Shown here: piece after piece, positions 24,501 to 30,480 of the stretch
Layout of the letters: each line of letters starts with the position of its first letter
Position numbering within the stretch: the first letter of the stretch is position 1
Source: Ridgeia piscesae
Lineage: Eukaryota > Annelida > Polychaeta > Sabellida > Siboglinidae
Assembly: GCA_025642075.2 (NCBI GenBank)
Contig: JAODUO010000976.1
Location: 76,001-140,000 of the forward strand
Direction of reading: 5' to 3'
DNA: 64,000 bases
Translations under genes and position numbers: made by a program
The notes under the pieces: model-generated
What the model was told of the DNA's origin: nothing
The model's input: the letters and a program-made list of their open reading frames with translations, nothing else
Databases searched by the model: none

Positions 24501-27500
24501 AAGGCCGTGACCAATTTGTAAAAAAAATTCTAAGTGAAATAATAATGATTAACATAAGTAAACTGGTCGTTGTCATCCTCAAAAGAAATATATTACTATT
24601 GTAGAGCACAGTGGCTCAGGGGTAGAGCTTCGGACTCTCGACTTTGAGACCCCGGGTTTGAACCCTGTGCTGTGGTGTTAAAACCTTGGGCAAGTTTTTT
24701 CAATCTACGGTGTACATTGCTCTAGTTCGCTCAGCTGTATAAATGAGTACCTGGCTACTACAATTATTGTCAGTCACACGTGTTTTGGTGGACTCATGGA
24801 TGTTAACTATTCAGCCAGTTTACAAACTTAAAAATGTGTCTGATGACCTGAAATAGACTACAAACACACATGTGACACCATTTACACTCACTTCTAAGGC
24901 ATAACTGACAACATCTATGGTTTTGGAACACCTTTTTGTTTTGCTCCTTCATTTTTTCCCATCCATCACCCATCCACCCATATTTCTACCCGTCCACAGT
25001 GGTTTTTACCCGTCCAAATGACGGGTGGACGGGTCTCTGCATAAAGCTATGCTGGCTATAGACAGTATGTGTGGGTATGTGTACAAGCAGCCTTCGTGCA
25101 TAATTGTAGCATATGGCTGGATATGCTGTAAAGCGCTTTGAACTTTGGATACTGCACTATATAAGAACTTGCCTTTACTTTTTTGTTACAAATTAAAGAA
25201 CTATACTGTAAACGATGATTTCATGTATAGTGCATTGGTTCCATTTATATGAATTAATAGGACTTATGGCTACATAATAAAGATAATAATACATGATCAA
25301 TCCTCACATTAGTAGTCTTGCAAAAGATTTGGTTGAGCCAGGCTTCAGCAATGTTTAATATTTAAGTACCACAACATTACTTTAAAAATGCATTAATATA
25401 TACATGTATGTAAGACATTTCAGGGTTGGATGGAATTATGTTACAATACCATTTTAATTTGTATTCGTTTGTTTGTAGATTCCCCTACTACATAGTGAGC
25501 TGTGTGAAGAAGCAGTGGGGCTTCCTCACCTGGCTGCGGTACACTGTGTGGATTCCTCTCTACCCTGCTGGCTTTGTCTTGGAAGGTAAGTCAACTATCA
25601 GGTAGTAGACTGCAGTCATTCAGGTGTAGAGCTTAGGACTGTCGACCAAGAGGAGTTCGTTCTGTGCTGCGATGTTAAAACCATGGGCAAGTTTTTTCTC
25701 TATATTGCTCCAGTTCACTCGGCTGTATGAATGAGTACCTTGCTATAGAGTGTGGTGGATATTTGTACGAACAGCCTTCGCACATTAATAGCAGCATGGC
25801 TGGATGCTTCCCAGAGAAGTTGAGATGGTGTTTGATTGAACAGGTCAGCCAAGGAGTGTAATGCGCTTTGATCAGTCCTGAGGACTGGATACTGCGTTAT
25901 GTAAGATCTTAACTTTTTAAACTAATATGTGTCAACATATTTCAGTCACAAGTATAAAATTACAGTTATTACAAAACCTTTGGTGCAGTAAAAAATAAAT
26001 TGTGCATCATATTGTAATAGTTGGTTTGGTTTGTTTCAACTGTATACGTTTTTTATCTGAAATAAATGTATTCGTATATGTTATTGTTCAGAATTACCGG
26101 GTAGACAAATATTTGTTTATTTTTATTTTATTGATATAGATTCCCTGGGTCATGATCAAAATGTTGTTTTCTCAAAATTATGTTTCCTGGGTGTTTTCAA
26201 GCTTCGTATTTTCTACAAAGTTGGATTTGTGTGCAGAATAAAATAAATGCACATTCCTTTATTAAGACTAGTATTTACACATTTCATTGGAATACCATAC
26301 AATAACTAATTCTGATGCTCGCTTCCATTCATCATCTGTCAATGTAAACATGCTGTGATTTAATTTAAAATGCTGTCCTGTTATGCAACATTTGCAAGTT
26401 TAACATCATATACTGCGAGATTGCCTAACACCTAAAAGTTAACTTTCTGTTGGAATTGTGACATGGATAGGTGTAAAATATGACTTAAACTGTAAATGGA
26501 TTTTCTGCCAAATATTACATACAGTGCTATACTTTATGCACATAGATTTTCGCTAACATGTTTTGCATTCCCTTTCAGGTACAGTGATGCTGCTGGCTCT
26601 ACCCTACTTTGAGGAGAGCCGCAAGTTTTCTATCTCACTCCCAAATGCTTGGAATATCTCCTTCGACTTTGCAGCATTCCTCAAGATCTACATGATTGCC
26701 ATTCTTCCAGGTAAGATATACATGATATAAACTATCCAGGTGATGTTTCTGCAAATGCCCGAGTCAGTCATTGTCATTAGTTACCATTAAGCTTCCCGCT
26801 GAATCTCATATTAAATACATCTTTAGTATGATATAAATCGGCCACTATGAGCAAAAGGATGTGTATAACCTATCAGCATAGTTTTTGTCGCAAATTAACA
26901 GGAGGCAAACAGGTTTTCAGGCATGTTTTAATAGCAAGTGCAGATCACATAATAATAATCATAATAATCACCACAAGAGAGTTAATGAACAGCCCGTGGT
27001 ATTTATACCATAAATACTTTGCGTTTCACTGCACTTTGATGATTTGACATTTATTGCACATGTGCAGAAACATCAACACCCAGAGAGTTTATGACACCCA
27101 GAAAAATGTAAGTGCAACACCATCATGAAAGCAAGGTTCCAATATGGTGTGCACACAGTTACGTTTCGTCTGTTAGGAATGTTTGTTCTTTTGTTTTCAC
27201 AAGAGGTAAAGTTTAAGGGTTGCAGGACAAATCATTAAAAATGCCATATCTGTAATTTTTTCTGATTAGGGAAAACATTATTGTGCAACCATGTATTATG
27301 CAACCGTAGTATTAGATTTATGCCAAAATGTGATCTATTAGGTGACTCACACAAAATGTTTATTTTCAAAACAAGATAAATGCCATCGTGCTTTTCGACC
27401 AAATCATGTCCTTTCAGTTCATCAGTGTCACCTCACCACTCTTAGCACTTCTGTTCGCTCACTTAAATATTTTACTCTAAATCACATTTTGTATAACACA

Positions 27501-28086
27501 ATCATTGCCACCATGCTCTTTGATTTTGAATTCTTAATATATTCCTACATCATATGTAAGTTTCCACTTAAATTACGAGGGTGAAGCAAAACAGTAATTT
27601 GTTTCTGAAACTCCACTAAATGGATATAATTTGATTTGCCCCCAACACCTTTCAGTTCCACAGTTTTAATGTATTAAACATCTTTCAACAGTACATTGCT
27701 CATAATATCCCTATCGAAATCTCCCATGCGTAAGCCATTGAAAGTATTTCTGGTTACCCGACCAACCTTGTTAACGGTAATATTGTTTGCTGAAAAATCG
27801 TCAACACTGAGAAACTTTTGCCTGTGGTACAGAAATTGTGTTCTCTGTAAAACTAGCTGTTTTTATGCGTTTAAAATAACTCCTTAGACTTAAGAGCAGT
27901 CTGTTTAATGAAAAGGTTTCCCAGAGTGCTCATTGTTTAGTGAGACGGTCTTTGGTGACGTCACCTGATGTTGTTGTGTTCTCTGATGCAGGTATGTTTC
28001 TGATGATGCAGCACATGTATGTACTCAGAAAGAAGAAGCTACCCATGAGAAGACCCCCATTACGCAAGAAGACAAAGTTGTCGTGA
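330..28086 (+). CDS. HACD3: HACD3/PTPLAD1-like 3-hydroxyacyl-CoA dehydratase (5'-truncated by window, 9 exons seen)
   Basis: Exons joined in phase: 330-418, 1136-1214, 5457-5520, 6512-6622, 7211-7338, 8414-8526, 25479-25585, 26579-26710, 27992-28086 (TGA). All introns are GT-AG and the sum is 918 nt, 305 residues. The first two exons give the end of a p23/CS domain (WPRLTCR, then KVDFDHFFMDDD), the signature that separates HACD3 from the shorter HACD1/2/4. Later exons give hydrophobic segments (for example VYMVLFNLFQTVGFMYILIV) typical of the multi-pass dehydratase. The motif LRYTVWIPLYPAGFVLE in exon 25479-25585 carries Tyr and Glu seven residues apart, matching the family's active-site pair. 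The C-terminus is lysine/arginine-rich (MRRPPLRKKTK), as in other ER members. Known family role: third step of very-long-chain fatty-acid elongation in the ER, removing water from 3-hydroxyacyl-CoA. The start codon and N-terminal exons lie left of the window. The intron at 8527-25478 (17 kb) is swollen by transposons. Confidence 0.92.
480..531. repeat. (TA)n microsatellite
   Basis: An almost perfect TA dinucleotide run within the HACD3 intron at 419-1135. I see nothing else in that intron. Confidence 0.9.
1715..2225 (+). mobile_element. LINE 3' remnant (L2/CR1-like C-terminal end and 3' tail)
   Basis: A conceptual frame near 1729-1812 reads LPTVIKTSDNLTSFKRLLKT, the typical last segment of LINE reverse-transcriptase proteins (LP..I....SL.SFK..LKTHLF). 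It ends after HFFRIAY. The 3' tail at 2190-2225 reads TGGCGCTATACCAAATAAAT followed by ATTATTATT, a common LINE 3'-terminal form. No longer reading frame survives. Confidence 0.6.
3268..4544 (+). mobile_element. Short hAT-type DNA transposon with 13-bp terminal inverted repeats
   Basis: The left end CAGTGTTTGTAAC (3268-3280) is the reverse complement of GTTACAAACACTG at 4532-4544. CAGTG ends are usual for hAT elements. Subterminal sequence is also partly inverted (AAGTAGGATTT near 3317 and 4508). The interior carries a BED-finger/transposase N-terminal fragment at 3639-4337. I could not define a clean 8-bp target duplication. Confidence 0.65.
3639..4337 (+). pseudogene. Truncated hAT-type transposase with BED-like zinc finger
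   Basis: A 232-codon open frame. Residues 34-59 form C-x2-C-x15-H-x5-H (VTCRLCKSN...LAKHSSSAKHH), a BED-like finger. Residues about 165-205 read FSINIDESTVLKTNQLAITV, resembling the start of the hAT RNase-H-like core with its first acidic residue. The frame drifts into AT-rich nonsense after about residue 208 (NVIQFDSGTELLKYNIYMYI), so the rest of the catalytic core and the dimerisation domain are missing. Catalysis is unlikely; binding through the finger is possible. The open frame could also be a domesticated finger, which I consider less likely because the transposon ends flank it. Confidence 0.6.
4545..4760. repeat. Short inverted-repeat element (MITE-like)
   Basis: GTCAGCGTTGGACTGCTGGT (about 4570-4590) is matched in inverse by ACCAGCAATCCAACGCTGAT (about 4713-4732). 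Weaker complementarity extends to both sides. The element directly follows the hAT end. Confidence 0.5.
4975..5290. repeat. MITE copy 1 (terminal inverted repeats; sister copy at 8608-8862)
   Basis: The left arm CATATCAAAATTGAGATGTT is the inverse of the right arm ending TTGAAACTTTTGATC. Interior blocks (CCCGTAGAGACTT, AATGACGTCAT, CTAATCCAG) are shared in order with 8608-8862. It lies in the same gene's intron at 1215-5456. No coding sequence. Confidence 0.65.
5521..6511 (+). other. HACD3 intron, nothing recognisable
   Basis: AT-rich intronic sequence between exons ending 5520 and starting 6512. I see no long open frame with family resemblance, no inverted repeat and no array. GAGCTGGCACCCTC near 5990 recurs near 24340, perhaps a decayed repeat. 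Confidence 0.5.
6960..7210 (+). repeat. About 42-bp minisatellite abutting a HACD3 3' splice site
   Basis: About 5.5 diverged copies of a unit containing GTTGTTACACATTGCAGCAG and GCTGTAGCTATCATATTG. The last partial unit, GATTGTTCTGCGTTGCAG, ends in the acceptor AG at 7209-7210 used by exon 7211-7338. The unit carries stop-free frames on both strands, but these are by-products. Confidence 0.8.
7339..8413 (+). other. HACD3 intron, no clear element
   Basis: No feature with good support. A short block near 8167-8200 (GGTCATCATCAGGCACGATG) resembles the 3' tail of the LINE remnant at 30085-30480 (CATCATCAGACACGATGGAC), so a very decayed LINE end may be present. The open frame at 7969-8214 has no recognisable domain. 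Confidence 0.4.
8608..8862. repeat. MITE copy 2 with long terminal inverted repeats
   Basis: The left arm GATCAAAAGTTTTAATTTCT continues through CATATCCAAATTG. It is the inverse of the right arm GGATATGAGAAATGAAAACT followed by TTTGATC (about 40-bp arms). Related to 4975-5290. Confidence 0.75.
9159..9816 (-). repeat. 3' LTR of the retroelement
   Basis: 658 bp, matching 17162-17820 except for one visible extra C in the other copy (CTCTCTCGTCC here versus CTCTCCTCGTCC). On the coding strand it begins TGTAAGAATC and ends CATCATA. A TATA-like GGATATAAGCC (plus 9457-9467) and an AATAAA (plus 9383-9388) are plausible U3 promoter and polyadenylation signals. Confidence 0.95.
9817..9826 (-). other. 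Polypurine tract
   Basis: On the coding strand GGGGGGGAGA lies immediately upstream of the 3' LTR start TGTAAGAATC. This is the expected plus-strand primer and fixes the LTR boundary. Confidence 0.85.
9827..10384 (-). other. 3' noncoding region of the retroelement with palindromic core
   Basis: Between the env stop and the polypurine tract there is no coding frame. It holds a near-perfect palindrome around AACCGGCCGGTT (10021-10032, arms extending to about 10009-10044). This is enclosed by a second inverted pair, ATTGAGAGTAT (about 9993-10003) and ATACTCTCAAT (about 10077-10087). It could be an RNA structure in the genomic transcript. Confidence 0.6.
10385..12274 (-). CDS. env: env-like F-type fusion glycoprotein of the retroelement
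   Basis: 629 residues, uninterrupted. Residues 1-25 form a signal peptide (FALYALMIGVLLAPC). RDKR at 115-118 is a furin-type site, directly followed by ALFDLGGDILSKIFGVAT (119-136), a glycine-rich amphipathic segment like the fusion peptides of baculovirus F and errantivirus Env proteins. A predicted helical stretch follows (137-200), then a cysteine-bearing ectodomain (for example CVGRDPAIC, CYCAG). A transmembrane segment (about 534-557, FALLLMLFTVAGVGVYFYL) and a 72-residue proline/threonine-rich cytoplasmic tail complete the protein. The ATG overlaps the pol 3' end by 40 nt in another frame, so expression probably needs a spliced mRNA. Role inferred from the family: membrane fusion and entry. 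Function in this host is untested. Confidence 0.88.
   Translation of the reverse strand: MRSCGFRFALYALMIGVLLAPCVSFNTPRHIPDGVLVTGGTAIQRQAASWSVYITLESPTFNFNWVSAVTRIQTVIDQLVAVHRATNASRSSWAQRLTDLTATFTSSARWDASLRDKRALFDLGGDILSKIFGVATERQVAEVRRWIERVRHDELHVVHDMNHLITLVNHTYTITRVNRQHIRELEQYVSKLEHHVMTWMTAFGRDFDRRLNVLTACLNIDDAISGLISLHNRWLRQMATYDQQRDSLESGRLTEVILAPAELAKIVREGNSLGFSSPHLEWFYEHVIITPMWKDHASLVFTANLPLTDNVEYLRYYFWTWPVMHHAEFTMQLRLPPTVAYNTRVGSMFLPRNCVGRDPAICMSGPIYNNNGLRCPRGVLTNDDSHRKQCFVTVRGNATPSHDIQELQEGTFAILSPGEPFKCYCAGQASITGILQPGLSVLTVKPRCRISGQSWTLQRLYKATSTLAWKLPIITVHPFNLSTTVSHTAITKLFPAAAWKSLPVLPDVKLHTFFEMQDDDNFSDINWDGYVDNLPFLNFALLLMLFTVAGVGVYFYLGRPKFCLTGISPTPQDTPLSADTTPATDHTLPVGSAPQTLRAGDTVLLPGEPSSSFFALGSAATQSNGRHVH
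12235..15867 (-). CDS. pol: Pol polyprotein: protease, reverse transcriptase, RNase H, integrase
   Basis: An open frame of 1210 codons; the true product is probably a Gag-Pol fusion entered at the slippery site (15666-15660), about residue 68 of this frame. Protease: DTGA at 98-101, ILGCDVL later. RT: ALDLRSGYHQI (Asp341) and YLDD (403-406). RNase H: Asp552 (YTDAS), Glu594, Asp619 (FCDHKPL), Asp662 (ADFLSR). Integrase: His772, His777, Cys807, Cys810 zinc site, and the D838-D898-E934 triad with 35 residues between the last two. A basic C-terminal region follows. All catalytic residues are present with no stop or frameshift, and the order PR-RT-RH-IN is that of Ty3/gypsy. It is -1 relative to gag with a 253-nt overlap. 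Confidence 0.95.
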   Translation of the reverse strand: MLSLWCSRSHSARMPGLTTSQTLLQYDGRSPAAGTPTRRADRVSPVSEATALLPDVRSSVASHVTTSGKLPTAATETPSGRPCINITISGVLVKALIDTGATCSLLQRNVYHTIARASHRSLFVQPAPDLQGVNGQVVTVIGETEIRIDHVRQPVKVRIVDDLNQNMILGCDVLAGAQIDMSRRILTMHGHSWSLFSNDIGIAGLGSVLPVTGSPPFNELLRRNADVFSANKDAIGNCKIFPMHIQTVGPPISLPAYRTPLHKRQLIDDAIDEMLNQHIIRPSISSWAAPVTLIPKKDGTTRFCVDYRKLNEVTVKDQYPIRNIKTIFDSLGGSTVFSALDLRSGYHQIRLDQETIPKTAFRCHRGLFEFLKMPFGLATAPSWFQRIMDNVLDGLIGKICLVYLDDIVVFSQNEEDHLKHLQLVFDRLRSAGLRLKPTKCHIGLKQIKLLGHMVSADGISSDPEKVDAIRHLPTPTNIKQVRCFLGMTGYYRDLIPHYADLAEPLVSLTRKHVRFQWNSEQEAAFKALKRALISRRIMAAPRLDRPFKLYTDASDVAVGAILVQDDNQGVERVIQYVSHALNPVQRRWACIEREAYAIIYAIEKLRPYLYGAPFKIFCDHKPLKSLFTKQMANTRIQRWSVLLSEFGAKICYHKGKLNVRADFLSRMPVSAAKTEYVGIIDSDDWISPEAFPEQRMQEVLPLIYDGIDLNTIKTAQEKEFSRERRLAVDGDSDFTLINGVLYSIARPNPLSATYPRLMLPKVYRSNVIIRAHKEVGHMSIMKTFHRVLEAYVWPGMRRDIKDVIKICPICQLYTQHRDRVPFGSMEIPNSPMAIVSADLSGPYICSTNGNRYILTIICHLTGWVEAIPIKDKTNASVWSAFATHFFPVHSFPQILITDNGLEFCAQAWETYLQNLGIEHRRTPPYRPNANAINERSHRTIKNMISKLCSNRTTDWENKLPDVLLAHRISVSSTSNFSPFYLLYGRRPRMPLTKLLSTRHSHYFGNRLDELASALKQARVNTAHNRTQVRERIQTRATAKEVKIGDSVVVLAAEPLTFTSRWDPQYEVFRIRGSTLWVKHQTTGKTKIIHRDRCRIVDPNICWDETRPRPLRSQARVSGPRPQHISPATNRPATLDPHTAVAAPPSTSSTQDDSVPPIVLRRARDQWMIDPCEQSSSGLRVLRKRRLTPPSLSVQKRARCDLVAFVSHFTR
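12286..12296 (-). other. Candidate splice acceptor just upstream of env
   Basis: On the coding strand CACTGTCAG/TCCAG/AAACG offers two AGs (at 12291-12292 and 12286-12287), 17 and 12 nt before the env ATG at 12274. The pyrimidine tract is modest. Together with the donor at 16849 this would remove gag-pol as a 4.5-kb intron. Confidence 0.4.
15615..16781 (-). CDS. gag: Gag structural polyprotein
   Basis: 388 residues, largely alpha-helical in composition with a capsid-like middle. A single CCHC zinc knuckle lies at 306-319 (CYRCGVAGHIQREC, C-x2-C-x4-H-x4-C), the nucleic-acid-binding nucleocapsid signature. A basic, glutamine-rich tail follows. The codons for Gly373-Asn374 form the second and third parts of the GGGAAAC slippery site. 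A terminating ribosome adds only 14 more residues. The start ATG at 16781 lies 381 nt inside the 5' LTR edge. Role: particle assembly and RNA packaging. Confidence 0.9.
   Translation of the reverse strand: MNDEQLRHFCTFFANNFQENRAERQLDSERAATRHLVDKLVKQTSLCDGSEAVSTRTWLQEIALAANRAPDTQLIEIVTSTISGSLRNEVERFIQAYVTREHVVRSAVPWAQLRAHIVQSFLCVDEQGALRDELEKIKQSPFELETAFGRRFREMADRAYPVADRNADQMRILIRSYARGLASTEMAIKLIQDGNPENLEAALVWVARYSERKDAVSRLGLNVRVEEPMEVGSARPIISSPSDHPTQEVSALLKKVLNSQERISSKIAKMEAANSPRGFHRPDINYGQFGTEGARKSQLPRTLPVCYRCGVAGHIQRECPVLQRPRRFFNTTDARQPPEHLRAAQTEYRPSAKQPRSYRMSAVQSPHTSRHPGNFRPLQQRLRQEDPA
15660..15666 (-). promoter_or_regulatory. -1 ribosomal frameshift slippery site GGGAAAC
   Basis: On the coding strand G GGA AAC is aligned to the gag frame exactly as X XXY YYZ requires. 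A -1 slip moves reading into the pol frame just before the protease. The gag stop follows 42 nt after the site. I did not resolve a definite downstream pseudoknot; a CTTCC/GGAAG pair sits too close to be the usual stimulator. Confidence 0.82.
16843..16849 (-). other. Candidate splice donor in the retroelement leader
   Basis: On the coding strand GG/GTAAGT matches the metazoan 5' splice consensus, with the exon ending at 16849. It lies between the leader ORF stop and the gag ATG, where retroviruses and errantiviruses place the donor used for env mRNA. Confidence 0.5.
16859..17113 (-). CDS. Short leader ORF upstream of gag (84 aa), function unknown
   Basis: This is the first ORF after the primer-binding site on the element's transcript. 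It is 84 residues, proline- and acid-rich (ALPLPPTPPELIRDD), ending in a charged QDEENVDR. It is in a different frame from gag and stops 77 nt before the gag ATG. No known domain. It could be an upstream regulatory ORF, or coding shared by gag and env transcripts since it precedes the candidate splice donor. It may also be fortuitous. Confidence 0.35.
   Translation of the reverse strand: MVKPGSSSPVPPYTIITIDYPLLTFEEARALPLPPTPPELIRDDSPSTRDYTPRLPADDPILLSALNKISKMSAFRQDEENVDR
17143..17160 (-). other. Candidate tRNA primer-binding site
   Basis: One nucleotide inside the 5' LTR the coding strand reads TGGCGAGCGCTATATAGG. The TGG matches the universal tRNA CCA end. I could not assign the primer tRNA. 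Confidence 0.55.
17162..17820 (-). repeat. 5' LTR of the retroelement
   Basis: 659 bp and the promoter-bearing copy for the minus-strand genes. It has the same TATA-like and AATAAA elements as the 3' copy. It is bordered outside by ACTG (17821-17824) and inside by a candidate primer-binding site. The near identity of the two LTRs indicates a recent insertion. Confidence 0.95.
17825..19239. other. Right-hand part of the split TIR transposon; no coding seen
   Basis: This carries the right inverted repeat (19213-19239) and another AGCCGCACCCC subterminal block near 19150. The open frames here are short and show no transposase motif. Confidence 0.5.
19807..21252 (-). pseudogene. XPG/FEN1-like (PIN-fold) nuclease part of transposon protein with CXC-type Cys-rich tail
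   Basis: 481 codons. The acidic motifs look like an XPG/FEN1 active site: Asp81 (VILDMAAVIH), Glu220 and Asp222 (QQKEADTRMMLH), Asp246 and Asp248 (AVDSDVVVL). A GCD...GIGKKTAW element (303-319) recalls the helix-two-turn-helix of that family. Residues 445-474 form a cysteine cluster (CGCSVACKRNCNC, CSSLCKC) like a tesmin/TSO1 CXC domain. The first 20 or so residues look out of frame, and true N-terminal sequence continues in other frames upstream, so this is a fragment of a frameshifted gene. Domain assignment is by motif, not by search. Confidence 0.6.
21440..22328 (-). pseudogene. N-terminal remnants of the same transposon protein, several frames
   Basis: 22077-22328 starts MCCLYQNKSKKHLRCPYKK and keeps a C-C...C cluster. 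21741-22016 contains FTFGHTNYARWVPVFLRDM. 21440-21751 contains FLKEDSGAKGLYGQQ and EHPESSVAEQKKF. These are consecutive parts of one protein separated by stops and frameshifts (frame 2 to frame 1 at about 21745, and further shifts at 21440-21190). Confidence 0.55.
23106..24600 (+). other. HACD3 intron, nothing recognised
   Basis: AT-rich with no convincing repeat or ORF. A short CTTATTTCCGTA near 23745 is inverse to 19386-19398, too little to define an outer element. Confidence 0.4.
24601..25190 (+). mobile_element. tRNA-derived SINE copy 1, split by a hAT-type MITE
   Basis: The head reads AGTGGCTCAGGGGTAGAGC (A-box-like) and CCGGGTTTGAACCCTG (B-box-like). The body and tail resume after the MITE at 25052 (CTGGCTATAG) and end near GCACTATATAAGAACTTGCC. 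About 290 bp of inserted MITE (24759-25051) interrupts it. Confidence 0.75.
24759..25051 (+). mobile_element. hAT-type MITE, copy inside SINE (5' end lost)
   Basis: Shares GTCACACGTGTTTTGGTGGA, the GTCTGATGACCTGAAAT block and the ACCCGTCCAAATGACGGGTG end with the copies at 44955-45260 and 37554-37827. The flanks CTGGCTAC and CTGGCTAT look like the 8-bp target duplication. The usual CAGGGCTTTATG start is missing. Confidence 0.75.
25602..25915 (+). mobile_element. tRNA-derived SINE copy 2
   Basis: Diverged head (GTGTAGAGCTTAGGACT), then the same body: GGGCAAGTTTTTTCTCTATA, CAGAGAAGTTGAGATGGTGT, CCTGAGGACTGGATACTGCG. It lies directly after the exon at 25479-25585. Confidence 0.7.
26711..27991 (+). 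other. HACD3 last intron, nothing recognised
   Basis: AT-rich intron between exons ending 26710 and starting 27992. Only a short ATAATAATC run (about 26950). The open frames at 26847, 27342 and 27696 show no domain. Confidence 0.5.
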
Positions 28087-28476
28087 TTGACCATATTGTT
28101 ACTTTGATGATCTCGTCAGCTGTCAGCCATCATTGTGTGTTCAGAGACCTTGGAATAGCAGACGTTTGATTCTATCTATGATTAAGTATTTTATGGCAAT
28201 GTCTGTCATAAAATATAATCTTAGCCGTAGGATTGGACTGCATTTGAAGCAGAAGACATTCCAGAAATTGATCTTATCATTTGATGTTTTAGGCTGAATT
28301 AAGTTTTAAATGGCTTCTGTGACATTCTGTTGTGCTTAAATGGTGTATCCAACACTACACTGATTACGTAGCATTTACGTCCATGATTACCAAAGAAACA
28401 ACTATAATCTACACCAATCCCCCACTTCAGCCCTACTATGAAGATACCATAAAGCATGTCCCAAATGTGTAATAAA
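28087..28476 (+). other. 3'UTR of the HACD3-like gene with candidate poly(A) signal
   Basis: The sequence downstream of the TGA at 28084-28086 has no other coding potential. An AATAAA hexamer lies at 28471-28476 and is the first good polyadenylation signal after the stop. A second AATAAA near 29162, beyond the tandem array, could give a longer UTR. Confidence 0.5.
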
Positions 28477-28529
28477 GGCATACCCCCTGGGTAGGTCTCA
28501 TTACACAGTGATTAATCTTGGGTTATGTT

Positions 28530-28640
28530 ACTATTATATGTATGTATATATGTGTATGTATATATGTGTATGTATATATGTAATATATATATATATATAT
28601 ATATAACACATACATACCTGTACATACATACGTACGTATT
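28530..28640. repeat. TA / TATGTA simple repeats
   Basis: Runs of ATGTATATATGTGT, then (TA)n and ACATACATAC-type repeats, downstream of the HACD3 poly(A) signal. Confidence 0.85.
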
Positions 28641-28700
28641 AGTATTACATCAATTCTAGTCTGTTGCCAGGATATCTTCTTTCATATAATGTGCATAATC

Positions 28701-28990
28701 GACCCTGGGGTATTATTGCATTGTCACGTTGGAGTATTGTGGCACTGTCACGTTGGAGTATTGTGGCACTGTCACCCTGGAGTATTGTGGCACTGTCACC
28801 CTGGAGTATTGTGGCACTGTCACCCTGGAGTATTGTGGCACTGTCACCCTGGAGTATTGTGGCACTGTCACCCTGGAGTATTGTGGCACTGTCGCCCTGG
28901 AGTATTGTGGCACTGTCGCCCTGGAGTATTGTGGCACTGTCACCCTGGAGTATTGTGGCACTGTCACCCTGGAGTATTGTGGCACTGTCA
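28701..28990. repeat. 24-bp minisatellite, about 12 copies
   Basis: The unit contains GGAGTATTGTGGCACTGTCA, with CGTT, CCCT and GCCCT variants. Since 24 is divisible by 3 and the unit lacks stops in most frames, it makes long artificial open frames on both strands (8-residue periodic translations). Confidence 0.95.
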
Positions 28991-29590
28991 TGATTGTAAT
29001 TATAGAATGTGGATGAAGCTGGTAATATATGTATAATGTTCGTTTCATTGTTGGTTTGGTAACTGTTGTGCTGTAGAAGTGGTTGATATGTATATACAAC
29101 CGAAGCATTATTATAATTATTGCTGAATACAAATTTTTGATGTGTATAAATTCGCAAAATGGAATAAAAGTATTGTGTGTCAATACTAGAATACCAAACT
29201 TTCATCAAGTCCAATAAAAACATACAGAATATGTGCATTCATCTGACATACAACTGTCATGAAGCAATGACTCTGGGTCCAAACCTAGTTGCTAATGCGG
29301 TAACACAAGAAACAGAACCGTCTCCTCCCACTTCCTGGTTGCCATTCTTCCCTGTTCCACTGTTATCACAGCTGTGGATAATCTTTGTTATTCTGGTGTT
29401 TTCCCTGAAGTATGCAACGTAACAAAATTGCTGATGTAATTACATAATTCCTTTTTGGCATACATGTAGTAAGTAACAAAATCATGTTGTTAACATGACT
29501 ATGTCGGACCAAAGTTCTTAGTGTTAAGAAAGGTACAAATTAATTACAAGTTTATAAGATATGCAGTGATTTTAGTTCACACAATCGCAT

Positions 29591-29920
29591 AGTAGAGCAC
29601 AGTGGCTCGGGGTAGAGCTTCGGACTCTCGACTACGAGAACCCGGGTTTGAATCCTGTGCTGCGGTGTTAAAACTTTGGGCACGTTTTTTCACTCTACAT
29701 TGCTCCAGTTCATTTAGCTGTATAAATGAGTATCTGGCTCTTTACAGTGGTGGATATGTGAACGAGCAACCTTAGCATATGTAGCATATGGCTGGATGCT
29801 TCCCAGCGAAGCCGTGATGGTGTCTGAGTGAACAGGTGTGTCATGGAAGTAAAGTATCAAGCACTTTGAACGGTCCTGAGGACTGGATACTGTGCTGTAT
29901 AAGAACTTGCCATTGTAGTA
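29591..29920 (+). mobile_element. tRNA-derived SINE copy 3
   Basis: The most intact copy. Head GAGCACAGTGGCTCGGGGTA and B-box-like CCGGGTTTGAATCCTG, then the shared body and the tail CTGTGCTGTATAAGAACTTG. Confidence 0.8.
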
Positions 29921-30084
29921 CAGTGTAAAATACTGTACTTTGTGCTTAATTGCAGAACGCATTGCGATTCTGTCGTGTGTCCTTTGTGTGGCTGCCTCAT
30001 GTGCTTGAAACAGAAGCATGATATAGTACGGTCTTAAGTGTGTAGACACCACACAGCCCTTCCCCTCATACATGCACACAAGCC

Positions 30085-30480
30085 TAAGGGCAGTATTCTA
30101 TGGAGAATTAACCAAAGGGAAACGTCTTCGTGGTGGACAACGGCTGCGATACAAAGATGTAGTCAAACAACACCTAAAGGCTACACACATCACCGTAGAC
30201 CACTGGGAGACCCTTGCACTAGATCGACAACAGTGGAGGCAGGCTATTCACAAAGGAAAAAAGCCACATTGAAGAAAAGTTACAACAAAAATATCAACAT
30301 GACCACAATCTCCGCCATGGCCTTCCTGATGCTTCTGCCCCGCCATCTTCCGTGTCAACTGTGGGAGAGGCTTTAAATCTCAAATTGGACTATTCTCTCA
30401 CCAACGAGCAAAGCACGTAACGGACGAAACCCTACACTGATGTCATCATCAGACACGATGGACAGCAAAGAAGAAGAAGG
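30085..30480 (+). mobile_element. LINE 3' remnant
   Basis: A frame from about 30085 reads VFYGELTKGKRLRGGQRLRY, then KDVVKQHLKATHI and DRQQWRQAIHKG, the usual C-terminal end of a LINE reverse-transcriptase protein. The tail reads CATCATCAGACACGATGGAC and ends in (AAG)n, a typical LINE 3' end. The 5' part is missing. Confidence 0.7.

Noticed and set aside
24603..24675. Possible functional tRNA gene
   Set aside because: A- and B-box-like sequences are present but no consistent cloverleaf. The same head recurs with a common body at 25602, 29591 and 46560, so it is a SINE.
28645..29238. 197-aa minus-strand ORF with 8-residue periodicity, and similar plus-strand ORFs
   Set aside because: Translation of the 24-bp tandem array; open in most frames simply because the unit has no stops.
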